From Pseudomonadota bacterium (GTDB lineage Bacteria > Pseudomonadota > Gammaproteobacteria > Burkholderiales > Burkholderiaceae_C), in the NCBI GenBank assembly GCA_023387335.1, contig JAEWIF010000054.1:1-64000 (forward strand): a stretch of DNA of 64,000 nucleotides, written 5' to 3'. The number at the start of each line of letters is the position of its first letter. Within the stretch, counting starts at the first letter, position 1. The notes under the pieces were generated by a model. The model ran no database searches. It saw only the letters and a list, made by a program, of their open reading frames with translations, and was not told where the DNA came from. Both the position numbers and the translations under genes were made by a program. This document shows, one piece after another, positions 17,808-27,871 of this stretch.

Positions 17808-17845
17808 TGCGCGATCATCGCGCAAGCGGCGCAATCATCGCACAA
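17808..17845. promoter_or_regulatory. Tandem operator between pobR and pobA
   Basis: A perfect 17-bp palindrome at 17808-17824 has arms TGCGCGAT and ATCGCGCA around a central C. A second copy of the motif, GCGCAATCATCGCACAA at 17829-17845, repeats 17809-17825 with two changes. The two copies start exactly 20 bp apart, about two helical turns. The site lies 13 bp from the pobR start and about 75 bp from the pobA start, as expected for an IclR-family activator that also represses itself. Confidence 0.65.
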
Positions 17846-17921
17846 AGGTCGCACCCTCCCCTCGCGGCGCCGCCCGTGCGCGCCTAAGCTGCGCATCGAC
17901 AGAGAACGAGGAGACAGCGCC

Positions 17922-19097
17922 ATGCGCAAGACCCAGATCGCCATCATCGGCGCCGGCCCGTCGGGCCTGCTGCTCGGCCAGCTGCTGCACAAGGCCGGCA
18001 TCGACAACATCATCCTTGAGCGCCAGACCGCCGACTACGTGCTGGGCCGCATCCGCGCGGGCATCCTGGAGCAGGTCACGGTCGACCTGATGGACGAGGC
18101 CGGCATCGGCGAGCGCCTGCACCAGGAGGGCATCGTCCACCACGCCATCGAGCTGGTGTTCCGCGGCGAGCGGCATCCGATCGAGGTGGACCGGCTCACC
18201 GGCGGCAAGGTGGTGACGGCCTACGGCCAGACCGAGCTCACGCGCGACCTGATGGAAGCGCGCCAGGCCGCCGGCCTGCCCACCGTCTACGAAGCCGCCG
18301 ACGTCAGCCTGCACGGCCTGGACGGCGACAAGCCGGTCGTGCGCTGGCGCCACGACGGCCAGGAGCACGAGTTGCAGTGCGACTTCATCGCCGGCTGCGA
18401 CGGCTACCACGGCGTCTCGCGCGCCACGGTGAAGGACAAGGTCACCGAGTACGAGAAGGTCTACCCGTTCGGCTGGCTGGGCGTGCTCGCGGACGTGCCG
18501 CCGGTGTCGCCCCACGCCATCGTGTACGGCAACAGCGAGCGCGGCTTCTCGCTGTGCTCCATGCGCAGCCTCACGCGCAGCCGCTACTACGTGCAGTGCC
18601 CGCTCGACGACAAGGTCGAGGACTGGTCCGACGACCGCTTCTGGGACGAGCTCAAGCGCCGGGTCGATCCCCACCTGGCTTCGAACATCATCACCGGCCC
18701 GTCGATCGAGAAGAGCATCGCGCCGCTGCGCAGCTTCGTCGCCGAGCCGATGCGCTTCGGCCGCCTGTTCCTGGCCGGGGACGCCGCCCACATCGTGCCG
18801 CCCACCGGCGCCAAGGGGCTGAACCTCGCGGCGAGCGATGTGAAGTACCTGTCGGCGGCCTTCATCGAGCACTACCGCGAGCGCAGCGCCGCCGGCCTGG
18901 ACCACTACTCCGCCCGCGCCCTGCAGCGCGTGTGGAAGGCCGAGCGCTTCTCCTGGTGGCTGACTTCGCTGATGCACCGCTTCCCGGACATGAGCGCGTT
19001 CGACCAGCGCCTGCAGGAAGCGGAGCTCGAGTACGTCGTGCATTCGCAGGCCGCGTCCACGGCGCTGGCGGAGAACTACGTCGGCCTGCCGCTCTGA
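17922..19097 (+). CDS. pobA: 4-hydroxybenzoate 3-monooxygenase
   Basis: This 391-residue flavoprotein converts 4-hydroxybenzoate to protocatechuate using NADPH and oxygen. The FAD dinucleotide fold IIGAGPSGLLLGQLL is near the N-terminus. LGRIRAGILEQVTVDLM is the p-hydroxybenzoate hydroxylase signature. GDAAHIVPPTGAKGLNLA is the second FAD motif. The length matches characterised PobA. A purine-rich GAGGAGA-type ribosome site precedes the ATG at 17922. It is divergent from pobR. The protocatechuate-cleavage genes are not in the window, so the pathway continues elsewhere. Confidence 0.96.
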   Translation: MRKTQIAIIGAGPSGLLLGQLLHKAGIDNIILERQTADYVLGRIRAGILEQVTVDLMDEAGIGERLHQEGIVHHAIELVFRGERHPIEVDRLTGGKVVTAYGQTELTRDLMEARQAAGLPTVYEAADVSLHGLDGDKPVVRWRHDGQEHELQCDFIAGCDGYHGVSRATVKDKVTEYEKVYPFGWLGVLADVPPVSPHAIVYGNSERGFSLCSMRSLTRSRYYVQCPLDDKVEDWSDDRFWDELKRRVDPHLASNIITGPSIEKSIAPLRSFVAEPMRFGRLFLAGDAAHIVPPTGAKGLNLAASDVKYLSAAFIEHYRERSAAGLDHYSARALQRVWKAERFSWWLTSLMHRFPDMSAFDQRLQEAELEYVVHSQAASTALAENYVGLPL

Positions 19098-19124
19098 GCG
19101 CCCCGCTCTGCTAGCCTGCGGGCC

Positions 19125-20015
19125 ATGACCGCCCCGCCCCGTCCGCTCGCCCAGGTCCGCATCCTCAGCCTGGCGCTCAACCTCCCCGGCCCGGCCGCGC
19201 TGATGCGCTGCCGGCGCATGGGCGCGCAGTGCACCAAGGTCGAGCCGCCATCGGGCGATCCCATGAAGCACTACAGCCCGGCGGCGTACGCCGAGCTGCA
19301 CGAAGGCGTGAAGGTCCTGGAGGCCGATCTCAAGACCGAAGCAGGCCAGGCCGTCGTCCATCGCGAGCTCGCACGGACCGACGTGCTGCTCACGTCCTTC
19401 CGTCCTTCCGCGATGAAGAAGCTCGGCCTTGAGTGGTCGCAGCTGCACAGCCGCTATCCGTCGCTCTGCCAGGTGGCGATCGTCGGCGGCCCGGGCGAAG
19501 CCGCCGAGGTGCCGGGCCACGACCTCACCTACCTGGCCGAGCACGGCCTGGTCACCGGCACCGACCTGCCGGCCACCCTGTTCGCCGACATGGGCGGTTC
19601 GCTGATGGCCAGCGAGGCGGTGCTGCAGGCGGCGCTGCTGCAGGCCGAGCGCTACGACGGCTCGGGCGACGTGCATCCGCAAGGGCGCTATTCCGAGGTC
19701 GCGCTGGCGGATGCGGCGGCCTATCTCGCGCTACCGCGGCATTGGAGGCTTACGCAGCCCGAAGGCGCGGTGGGCGGAGCGCACGCGGGCTACCGCGTGT
19801 ACCCGTGCAAGGACGGCCGCGTGGCGGTGGCGGCGCTGGAGCCGCATTTCGCCGCGGCACTGTGCGCGGCGGCCGGCGTCGCGGCGAGCGACATGAAGGC
19901 GATGTTCGCGCGCCAAACGCACGAGGCGGTCGCGCGGTTCATCGCGTCGAAGACGCGCGAAGAGCTGGATCGATTGGCGGTGGAGAAGGATCTGCCGCTG
20001 CAAACGCTCGCCTGA
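19125..20015 (+). CDS. CoA transferase family III (alpha-methylacyl-CoA racemase-like)
   Basis: This 296-residue protein belongs to the CaiB/BaiF family. The catalytic Asp lies at D133 in VPGHDLTYLAEHG, which matches the racemase branch (GHDxxY) more than formyl-CoA transferase. The sequence YRVYPCKDGRVAVAALEPHF is another family mark. It is shorter than the usual 360-400 residues, mainly through loss of C-terminal sequence, but the frame is open to its own stop. It starts 27 bp after pobA and may be co-transcribed. A role in CoA-thioester metabolism is likely; the substrate is unknown. Confidence 0.8.
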   Translation: MTAPPRPLAQVRILSLALNLPGPAALMRCRRMGAQCTKVEPPSGDPMKHYSPAAYAELHEGVKVLEADLKTEAGQAVVHRELARTDVLLTSFRPSAMKKLGLEWSQLHSRYPSLCQVAIVGGPGEAAEVPGHDLTYLAEHGLVTGTDLPATLFADMGGSLMASEAVLQAALLQAERYDGSGDVHPQGRYSEVALADAAAYLALPRHWRLTQPEGAVGGAHAGYRVYPCKDGRVAVAALEPHFAAALCAAAGVAASDMKAMFARQTHEAVARFIASKTREELDRLAVEKDLPLQTLA

Positions 20016-20124
20016 ACGCGCGCATGGAACGCGTCGACACGCGCAGTTGCGCCTCCTTACAATCCGTTCGCCCCGAGAGGGGCCGGCCTGTCGGCCGCAT
20101 ACCAACACGAACGGAGGAGTTTTC

Positions 20125-20565
20125 ATGTCATTGCGTCTCATCGCGACCGCGGTCGCCGCGCTCGCGCTCGTCGGCTGCGCGAACGTTCCCATGGGCGACC
20201 CTGCCCAGGATGCCAAGCTCAAGACCTTCCCGTCGGCCTCGGCCGGCAAGGCAGGCGTGTACATCTACCGCAACGAAACCTTCGGTGCCGCGGTGAAGCT
20301 CAACGTGGCCCTCGACGGCCAGGCGCTCGGCTCGACGGCATCCAAGACGTACTTCTACAAGGAAGTCGCGCCGGGCAAGCACACCGTGACCTCGTACGGC
20401 GAGAACACGGACACTCTCAACTTCGATGCGATCGCCGGGAAGCTGTACTACGTCTGGCAGGAGGTGAAGATGGGCATGTTCGGCCCTCGCACCCAGCTGC
20501 ACATGGCGACCGAGAAGGACGGGCAGGCCGGCGTGGGCGAGTCCAAGCTGGCCCAGCCGCACTGA
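20125..20565 (+). CDS. DUF2846-type lipoprotein
   Basis: This 146-residue protein has a lipoprotein signal ending in the lipobox LALVGC, with Cys at about residue 18. The mature part, AGVYIYRNETFGAAVKLNVALDGQ and FYKEVAPGKHTVTSYGE, matches the DUF2846 beta-sandwich family. A strong GGAGGAG ribosome site precedes the ATG at 20125. It is expected in the outer or inner membrane facing the periplasm. The function is unknown. A strong hairpin follows the stop. Confidence 0.82.
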   Translation: MSLRLIATAVAALALVGCANVPMGDPAQDAKLKTFPSASAGKAGVYIYRNETFGAAVKLNVALDGQALGSTASKTYFYKEVAPGKHTVTSYGENTDTLNFDAIAGKLYYVWQEVKMGMFGPRTQLHMATEKDGQAGVGESKLAQPH

Positions 20566-20569
20566 TCCT

Positions 20570-20596
20570 GGCGGCGGGTCGAGCCCGCCGCCTCTT
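20570..20596 (+). terminator. Hairpin terminator after the lipoprotein gene
   Basis: GGCGGCGGG (20570-20578) pairs perfectly with CCCGCCGCC (20584-20592) around the loop TCGAG, then TCTT follows. The stem is very strong but the T-run is poor, so it may also act by blocking exonucleases. It starts 5 bp after the lipoprotein stop. Confidence 0.6.
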
Positions 20597-20641
20597 CAGA
20601 AGAATCTGCTGCCGCACACGACGCCGGGCTACCATCCGAAC

Positions 20642-20857
20642 ATGGCACGCGTCGTTGGCTCCCGGAACCGAAGCCCCTACATCCTCGATCCTGTCGAGGC
20701 TCTTCGGGCCGGCGAGCGCGTCGACGCTCTGCTCGCAAGTGCAGCCCTCCCGCGACCGCACGGAGTCATACGCGCGACGCACCGCCGGTTCAATGAAATG
20801 GATGTCGCCAGGCAGTTGCAGGCGGCACTGAAGGTCTCCGCCGGCCGGAATGGATAA
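20642..20857 (+). CDS. Small protein coupled to the NTase-KTSC gene (candidate antitoxin)
   Basis: This 71-residue protein is of unknown family. It contains a basic patch (RATHRRFNEMDVARQLQAAL) that could be a short helical DNA- or partner-binding segment. Its stop overlaps the start of the nucleotidyltransferase gene by eight bases (ATGGATAA), so the two are translated as a unit. In AbiE-like and other NTase modules the small upstream gene is often the antitoxin; that is inference here. The ATG at 20642 has a weak ribosome site (CCATCCGAAC upstream). The coding looks less GC-biased than its neighbours. Confidence 0.6.
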   Translation: MARVVGSRNRSPYILDPVEALRAGERVDALLASAALPRPHGVIRATHRRFNEMDVARQLQAALKVSAGRNG

Positions 20858-21557
20858 CGACGTCCTGCTGCGAGTCTTGCGCCGCTTCCAGGCGGAAGGC
20901 GTCGAGTACATCCTGGTCGGCGGTTTCGCCGTCAGGCTCAATGGGTTTGTACGTGCCACGGAGGACATCGATGTCCTGCTGCCCTCGTCCGTCGACAACG
21001 GCCGCAAAGTGGTACGCGCGCTGGATTTCCTGCCCTCCAGTCGCGAACTCGACCCGACGTGGTTTGAAGTCGATCCGGAAGAGCCCGACAACATTCGGGT
21101 CGCGGACGACCTGCTGATCGACTTGCTCTTCGTGGCGAACGGACATAGCTACGAAAGCCTTTTGCCTCATGTGCGCGTGATCAATGTGCACGACGTCCTC
21201 GTCCGGACACTGGACGTGGAGGGGCTACTCAAGACCAAGAGGACGGGTCGCGACAAGGACCGTGTGGACGTCCAAGTGCTCGAGCGCCTCCGAAGAGACG
21301 TCGAAAGGCTGAATCCGATCCGCCGGGCGCGCATGGTCGAGGTGAAGTCGACCGCGGTAAGCCGGATGGGCTTCGATCCGCAGCAACGCGTGCTCTCGGT
21401 GCAGTACACCGGCAGCGATGCGGTATATGGCTACCCGAACCTCACTGACGAGGAAGTGGCGGGGTTACTTGGCGTTCTCGAAAACCACGAATCGCTCGGC
21501 AACTACATCAACACCGTGATCAAGCCGAACCACGACCACGAGCGAATCCAGTTCTGA
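20850..21557 (+). CDS. Nucleotidyltransferase fused to a KTSC domain (candidate toxin)
   Basis: This protein has 235 residues. The N-terminal part is a Pol-beta-type nucleotidyltransferase related to AbiEii/MenT: G24-G25 in VGGFAVRLNGFVRATEDIDV, acidic residues D39 and D41, and a third acid D91 in LLIDLLFV. From about residue 163 the sequence VKSTAVSRMGFDPQQRVLSV and NHESLGNYINTVIKP fits the small KTSC domain. All catalytic acids are present, so it is probably active. It is coupled to the 71-residue gene by an 8-base overlap. Toxin activity is inferred from family and gene order. The end of the gene lies 35 bp from the convergent YgiQ stop. Confidence 0.72.
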   Translation: MDNDVLLRVLRRFQAEGVEYILVGGFAVRLNGFVRATEDIDVLLPSSVDNGRKVVRALDFLPSSRELDPTWFEVDPEEPDNIRVADDLLIDLLFVANGHSYESLLPHVRVINVHDVLVRTLDVEGLLKTKRTGRDKDRVDVQVLERLRRDVERLNPIRRARMVEVKSTAVSRMGFDPQQRVLSVQYTGSDAVYGYPNLTDEEVAGLLGVLENHESLGNYINTVIKPNHDHERIQF

Positions 21558-21592
21558 CCGCGGACGACGCCACCCCAACGATGGTCGCCAGG

Positions 21593-23854
<2,262 letters not shown>

Positions 23855-23927
23855 GGCAGGGTCCGGGGGGAGAACCCGCGATTTTACGAGGCGCCCTGCT
23901 GTCGCGCCGCCCGGAGACGAGGTGTCC

Positions 23928-24167
23928 TTACCGGTTGGAGGACTCCCCGTCCGCGAAGCCCTGCGGGCCCTTGGCGATGCCGGGCTCGGCCTTGGCACCT
24001 TTCACGCCCGCGGGCACGTCCGGCGCAGCCTGGTCCAGCACATCGCTGCCGGCCGGCGCCTCGTCCTGCGGCGCGCCCTCGCCCAGCGTGGTGTGGCGGG
24101 GATCGCCGTCGTGGTTCTCGTTGCCGCCGTGGGCCGGGCCACGGCCGATGCTGGTGCTGCTGCTCAT
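23928..24167 (-). CDS. Small hydrophilic protein, unknown function
   Basis: This 79-residue protein has an ATG at 24167 preceded by AAGGAG six bases upstream, which makes translation credible. It is rich in Gly, Asp, Glu, Pro and Ala (GEGAPQDEAPAGSDVLDQ) with no hydrophobic core, so it is probably disordered. It resembles small hydrophilic proteins common in soil Comamonadaceae. No domain is recognised. It is divergent from the DUF924 gene across about 80 bp. Confidence 0.6.
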   Translation of the reverse strand: MSSSTSIGRGPAHGGNENHDGDPRHTTLGEGAPQDEAPAGSDVLDQAAPDVPAGVKGAKAEPGIAKGPQGFADGESSNR

Positions 24168-24250
24168 GCGGGCTCCTTGCGTTGCGCTTGCTTCCACTCT
24201 AGGAGTGCCGGCCCACCCGGGCTGTAGGCACGCACCGATACCATCCGTCC

Positions 24251-24805
24251 ATGCCCGAGTCGCATCCGATCGAGAGCGCCGCAGAAGTCGTCCGTTTCTG
24301 GAGCGAAGCCGGTCCCGACCGCTGGTTCCGCAAGGACGAGGCGTTCGATGCCGAGTTCCGCGAGCGCTTCCTGCCCACGCACGAAGCGGCCGCGCGCGGC
24401 GAGCTGGAAAGCTGGCGGCGGACCGCCGAAGGCTCGCTGGCCCTCCTGATCCTGCTGGACCAGTTCCCGCGCAACGCCTTCCGCGGCACCGGCCGCGTCT
24501 ACGCCACCGACGCCCTGGCGCGCCTGGTGGCCCAGCAGGCCCTGGCCGAGGGCCATCGCGAGCACCTGCCGCAAGCGCTGCGCGGCTTCTTCCATCTGCC
24601 GTTCTCGCATTCGGAGTGGCTTCCCGACCAGAAGCGCGCGGTGGAACTCTGCCAGCCGCTGGGCGAGGAAACGCTTCGCTGGGGCCGGCACCACCACGAC
24701 GTGGTGGCGCGGTTCGGCCGCTTTCCGCACCGCAACGCGCTGCTGGGCCGCAACAGCACGCACGACGAGCGCGAGTTCCTCGCGCAGGGTGGCTTCGCGG
24801 GCTGA
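24251..24805 (+). CDS. DUF924 family protein
   Basis: This 184-residue helical protein matches DUF924: VVRFWSEAGPDRWFRKDEAFD at the N-terminus, LLILLDQFPRNAFRGTGRVYATD in the middle and FFHLPFSHSEWLPDQKRAVEL later. The fold is tetratricopeptide-like; the biochemical role is unknown. The N-terminal ATG at 24251 begins directly before the conserved region. It is transcribed alone and ends convergently about 20 bp from the cyclase-like gene. Confidence 0.85.
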   Translation: MPESHPIESAAEVVRFWSEAGPDRWFRKDEAFDAEFRERFLPTHEAAARGELESWRRTAEGSLALLILLDQFPRNAFRGTGRVYATDALARLVAQQALAEGHREHLPQALRGFFHLPFSHSEWLPDQKRAVELCQPLGEETLRWGRHHHDVVARFGRFPHRNALLGRNSTHDEREFLAQGGFAG

Positions 24806-24823
24806 GCCCGCGCAGGGCTCGTC

Positions 24824-25396
24824 CTAGAAGAGGCCGAGGCCGGCGAAGGTGCTGGCTTCGTGGCCGCCGCGCGCGGGCGTCGCGGTGATCGAGGCCAGCG
24901 GCTGGTGGTGCGTGTCCAGTTCCTCGGCCAGCAGGCAGTCGTGGCTGTGCGTGTGCACCGCGTCGCGCACCAGCGTGTAGGTCGAAGGCGAGATCAGGAT
25001 GCTGCCGCTGCCCGCGCCCGCCGCGACGCGCGCCGCCAGGTCGCTTTCGGCGCCGAGCAGCGTGGCGAAGGCCTCGCCGCCGCGCGAGAAGCGCGCCACC
25101 TGGCAGGAAGCCGTGGTGATGCCCATTCGCAGCCGCAGCTGCGTGGTGCCGTGCTGCAACGCCATGGCCATGCGCACGCAATCGACGGCGTTGTCGAAGA
25201 AGACCAGCGAACCGGAGTGCGCCAGCCGGTCGCGCACGCCGTGGTGGCGGGCAGCGAGCCATTCGAGCTGCAACTCCAGCTCGTCCGTGCCGGCCTCGGT
25301 CTCGGGCCGGCCGACGAACAGCAGGGTGAGCGTGCGGCGCTCGAGAGCGATCGGCGACTCACCGCCGCCGGTCTCCGGTTGAGCCTGGGGGTCCAT
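24824..25396 (-). CDS. Degenerate class III nucleotide-cyclase-like protein
   Basis: This 190-residue protein has the shape of an adenylate/guanylate cyclase catalytic domain. ERRTLTLLFVGRPE takes the place of the first strand and metal-binding loop (normally LFADI), and LRLRMGITTASC matches the RxGIHxG core. GSILISPSTYTLVRDAV matches the conserved tail in which sensing residues sit. Both metal-binding Asp positions appear replaced, by Gly and by Ser, so catalysis is unlikely. The ATG at 25396 (MDPQAQPE) has AGGAC upstream; in-frame ATGs at 25423 and 25432 are alternatives. A regulatory or nucleotide-sensing role is inference. Confidence 0.6.
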   Translation of the reverse strand: MDPQAQPETGGGESPIALERRTLTLLFVGRPETEAGTDELELQLEWLAARHHGVRDRLAHSGSLVFFDNAVDCVRMAMALQHGTTQLRLRMGITTASCQVARFSRGGEAFATLLGAESDLAARVAAGAGSGSILISPSTYTLVRDAVHTHSHDCLLAEELDTHHQPLASITATPARGGHEASTFAGLGLF

Positions 25397-25510
25397 CACG
25401 TCACGTCCTGGAAGTGTTGCCATGGGTAACAATCATCTCGCCCGCGACACAACTATCCCCTAGGCAAAACCGGCCCGCCGCTTACGGAATTTGCGTAGCC
25501 CGGGCGGCCG

Positions 25511-25882
25511 CTAGCGGACCGCCGCGGCCTGGACGCCGACGCTGAACGCGCCGGCCTCCTTCAGCAGCGCCGCCGCCCGGTCCGCCATCGCCTGGTCGGG
25601 CGTGCGGGCCACCAGCACGATGGCTCCGCGCTCGAGCGCCTCGGTCACCACGTTGACGTGGTGGTGGTCCACGTTGAGCGACACGAGGTCGCCGAACACC
25701 CGGCCCAGCGCGCCGAGCACCGACTCGTCGCCCTGCCGGGGCCGCGCGCGGCCCACCGCCCGGAGGCGCTCGAGGTCGTGCTCGATGTGCAGGTCGTCGC
25801 GCGCGATGCCTTCATTCGCGAGCCGGTGGAGCGCCATGTTCGCGGCGTGGCGGTCGTCGAAGGCGGCGAGGATGGTGCTCAT
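25511..25882 (-). CDS. Small stress-type protein coupled to exonuclease III
   Basis: This 123-residue protein begins MSTILAAFDDRHAANMALHRL, the pattern of small proteins related to general stress protein 17M/YflT, with a second part NVDHHHVNVVTEALERGAIVLVARTPD that looks like the other half of the alpha/beta fold. No catalytic motif is seen. Its ATG overlaps the xthA stop by four bases (ATGA), so it is translated after xthA. A stress role is inferred from family resemblance and from linkage to a repair nuclease. Confidence 0.6.
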   Translation of the reverse strand: MSTILAAFDDRHAANMALHRLANEGIARDDLHIEHDLERLRAVGRARPRQGDESVLGALGRVFGDLVSLNVDHHHVNVVTEALERGAIVLVARTPDQAMADRAAALLKEAGAFSVGVQAAAVR

Positions 25883-26724
25883 GCGGTGCTCCTTGCAGGA
25901 TCGGTAGTGGTTCTGGTGCGGCGCGCGGGCGCCTTCTTCTTTTCGAGCCGCTGCAGGTCCAGCGTGACCCAGGTGGGCGCGTGGTCGCTGGCGTGCGGCT
26001 GGCCGCGCACCCAGCTGTCCACGCCCGCCTCCTGCAGGCAGGGAGCGAGCACGCGGTTGAGCAGCAGGTGGTCGATGCGCAGCCCGGCATTGCGCTGCCA
26101 GTGCTGGCGGAAGTAGTCCCAGAAGGTGAAGACGGCTTCGTCCGGATGCTTGTGCCGCAGCGCGTCGGTCCAGCCCTGCGCCAGCAGCCGCGCGTAGCAG
26201 TCGCGGCTTTCCGGCTGCAGCAGGGCGTCCTTCAGCCAGGAGCGCGGGTTGTAGATGTCGAAGTCGGTGGGCACGACGTTGTAGTCGCCGGCCATCACCA
26301 CCGGATGCGGGCCGGCGACCAGCGCGGCCGCGTGCTCGATCAGGCGCTCGAACCAGGCGAGCTTGTATTCGAACTTCGGGCCGGGCTGCGGGTTCCCGTT
26401 CGGCAGGTACAGGCAGCAGACGATGACGCCGTCCACCGCGGCCTCGATATAGCGGCTGTGCGCGTCGTCGGGGTCGCCCGGCAGTTCGCGCCGCGCCTCC
26501 ACCGGCATGCCGCCGCGGCTGAGGATGGCCACGCCGTTCCAGGATCGCTGGCCCTTCCACAGCGCGTGGTAGCCCGCGTCGCGCAACTCGGCCGCGGGGA
26601 AGGCGCCGTCCATCGCCTTGAGCTCCTGCAGGCAGGCGATGTCGGGCTGCTCGCGCGCAAGCCATTCGAGCAGGTTGGGCAACCGGCTCTTGATGCCGTT
26701 CACGTTGAAGGTGGCGATCTTCAT
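25879..26724 (-). CDS. xthA: Exodeoxyribonuclease III
   Basis: This 281-residue AP endonuclease/3'-5' exonuclease of the Xth family acts in base excision repair. Its motifs are MKIATFNVNGIKSRLPNLLE, the metal-binding E in CLQELK, GDYNVVPTDFDIYNP and the terminal SDHAPTWV. The ATG at 26724 is the family start. The C-terminus carries a basic tail of about 20 residues (EKKKAPARRTRT) beyond the usual end, which may help DNA binding. It is followed, with a 4-base overlap, by a small stress-type gene. Confidence 0.94.
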   Translation of the reverse strand: MKIATFNVNGIKSRLPNLLEWLAREQPDIACLQELKAMDGAFPAAELRDAGYHALWKGQRSWNGVAILSRGGMPVEARRELPGDPDDAHSRYIEAAVDGVIVCCLYLPNGNPQPGPKFEYKLAWFERLIEHAAALVAGPHPVVMAGDYNVVPTDFDIYNPRSWLKDALLQPESRDCYARLLAQGWTDALRHKHPDEAVFTFWDYFRQHWQRNAGLRIDHLLLNRVLAPCLQEAGVDSWVRGQPHASDHAPTWVTLDLQRLEKKKAPARRTRTTTDPARSTA

Positions 26725-26784
26725 CGGGGCTGCCGATGATGGCTCCGCCACGCAGGCACTGCCGTAGGAGCGCGCCGCTTCAAA

Positions 26785-27009
26785 TCACTTCACGCGCGAG
26801 CGGCGATAGGCCTCGGCTCCGCCGCTGCCGCCGCCGTCGGGGAAATCGTGCGGATCGAGCCGCCGGCGGCGCATCTGCGGCGCTTCGATGAGCGTGCTGG
26901 CGCTGTTCTCGCCGTGGTCCGGCTTGGCGGGCACGGACGAGGTGGTGTCGGCCCTGGACTTCGCGTCGCGCGGATGGCTGGGACGCGTGGGCATCGGATC
27001 GGAAGGCAT
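26785..27009 (-). CDS. Small basic protein, unknown function
   Basis: This 74-residue protein is hydrophilic. The middle is Ser/Thr/Lys-rich, and the end has RRRRLDPHDFPDGGGSGGAE and a basic tail. No domain is recognised. The ATG at 27009 is followed by a second in-frame ATG five codons on; the ribosome site is weak (GAAGATGG). It sits 60 bp upstream of xthA on the same strand. It is kept because the conserved-looking end and lack of a better alternative suggest a real gene, but it could be spurious. Confidence 0.42.
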   Translation of the reverse strand: MPSDPMPTRPSHPRDAKSRADTTSSVPAKPDHGENSASTLIEAPQMRRRRLDPHDFPDGGGSGGAEAYRRSRVK

Positions 27010-27117
27010 GGCGCCATCTTCGTCGCTGCACCGCGCGCGGCGGGTAGGTGCGGCCAGCGGCGCGGCGTAGGAACGGCACCGCAGAACTTTGCGTGCGGGT
27101 CGCCGTTCCAACTTCGG

Positions 27118-27570
27118 ATGCACCGCCCGGCCGCCCTCGCCTGCCTCTGCATGGCCGTCTTCGTGCCCATGCCGGCGACGGCGGCGGACCCGCTCAAGTC
27201 CGAGGCCTGCGGCGAGCGGCTGGCCGCGCTGGAATCCGCGCGACGGCAAGCGCCCGGCAGCGCGCAGGTCGAAGCCCTGCGGGAGCAGGCCACGCGCGCC
27301 TGCCTCGGCGGCGGTGGGCAGGCCCAGCGGCCCAGCCCGACCGCGCAGGCGCCGCTCCTGGTGCCGCCGCCCGTGATCACGGTCGAGCCCGCCCAGCCGG
27401 TGCCCCCGCGCCCGGCCTCGCCTCCGAACGAACCGCCGCCGGTGGTGACGTCCTGCGACCTGGGCGGCTGCTGGGACAGCAACGGCGCCCGCCTGAACCG
27501 CGCCGGCCCCCAGCTCATCGGCCCGCGCGGCGCCTGCACGACCGTGGGCGCCACGGTGTACTGCCCATGA
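27118..27570 (+). CDS. Secreted proline-rich protein, unknown function
   Basis: This 150-residue protein has a signal peptide (LACLCMAVFVPMPATAADP). The mature part has a Cys-containing helix (EACGERLAALESARRQAPG), a Pro/Val-rich linker (APLLVPPPVITVEPAQPVPP) and a Cys-containing C-terminal segment (SCDLGGCWDSNG) near RGACTTVG. Four cysteines in the C-terminal part suggest disulfides in the periplasm. DsbB in this window would serve such proteins. No family name is recognised; similar small periplasmic proteins occur in Comamonadaceae. Confidence 0.68.
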   Translation: MHRPAALACLCMAVFVPMPATAADPLKSEACGERLAALESARRQAPGSAQVEALREQATRACLGGGGQAQRPSPTAQAPLLVPPPVITVEPAQPVPPRPASPPNEPPPVVTSCDLGGCWDSNGARLNRAGPQLIGPRGACTTVGATVYCP

Positions 27571-27675
27571 CGGGGCAGCAGCGGCTGACAGCGATTGCAA
27601 GACGATTCCTACGCCACGGCACGGACTGGCGTGGCGCAATGCCTCTTCCCCATGCACACAGGAGCATTGCAAACG

Positions 27676-27849
27676 ATGGGCCGAATGATCGTCACCGAAG
27701 CCGACCGCCAGCGCAGTCCCAAGCCCCAGGCGTCGCCGGAATACACCCCGCCGCGCCAATCCATCGGCCAGAAGATCAGCCAGGAGCGCGGATCCCACAC
27801 CCGCAACAAGAAGAATCCCGGCAAGCGCGCCCACAAGGGCGGGAGCTAG
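27676..27849 (+). CDS. Small basic protein, unknown function
   Basis: This 57-residue, strongly basic protein ends in RNKKNPGKRAHKGGS. AGGAG lies 11 bases before the ATG at 27676; another ATG follows three codons on. The composition suggests nucleic-acid binding or a disordered tail, but nothing specific is known. It is 22 bp upstream of the next small gene on the same strand and may be co-transcribed with it. Confidence 0.5.
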   Translation: MGRMIVTEADRQRSPKPQASPEYTPPRQSIGQKISQERGSHTRNKKNPGKRAHKGGS

Positions 27850-27871
27850 AACTTTCGTCAAAGGAGCATCG

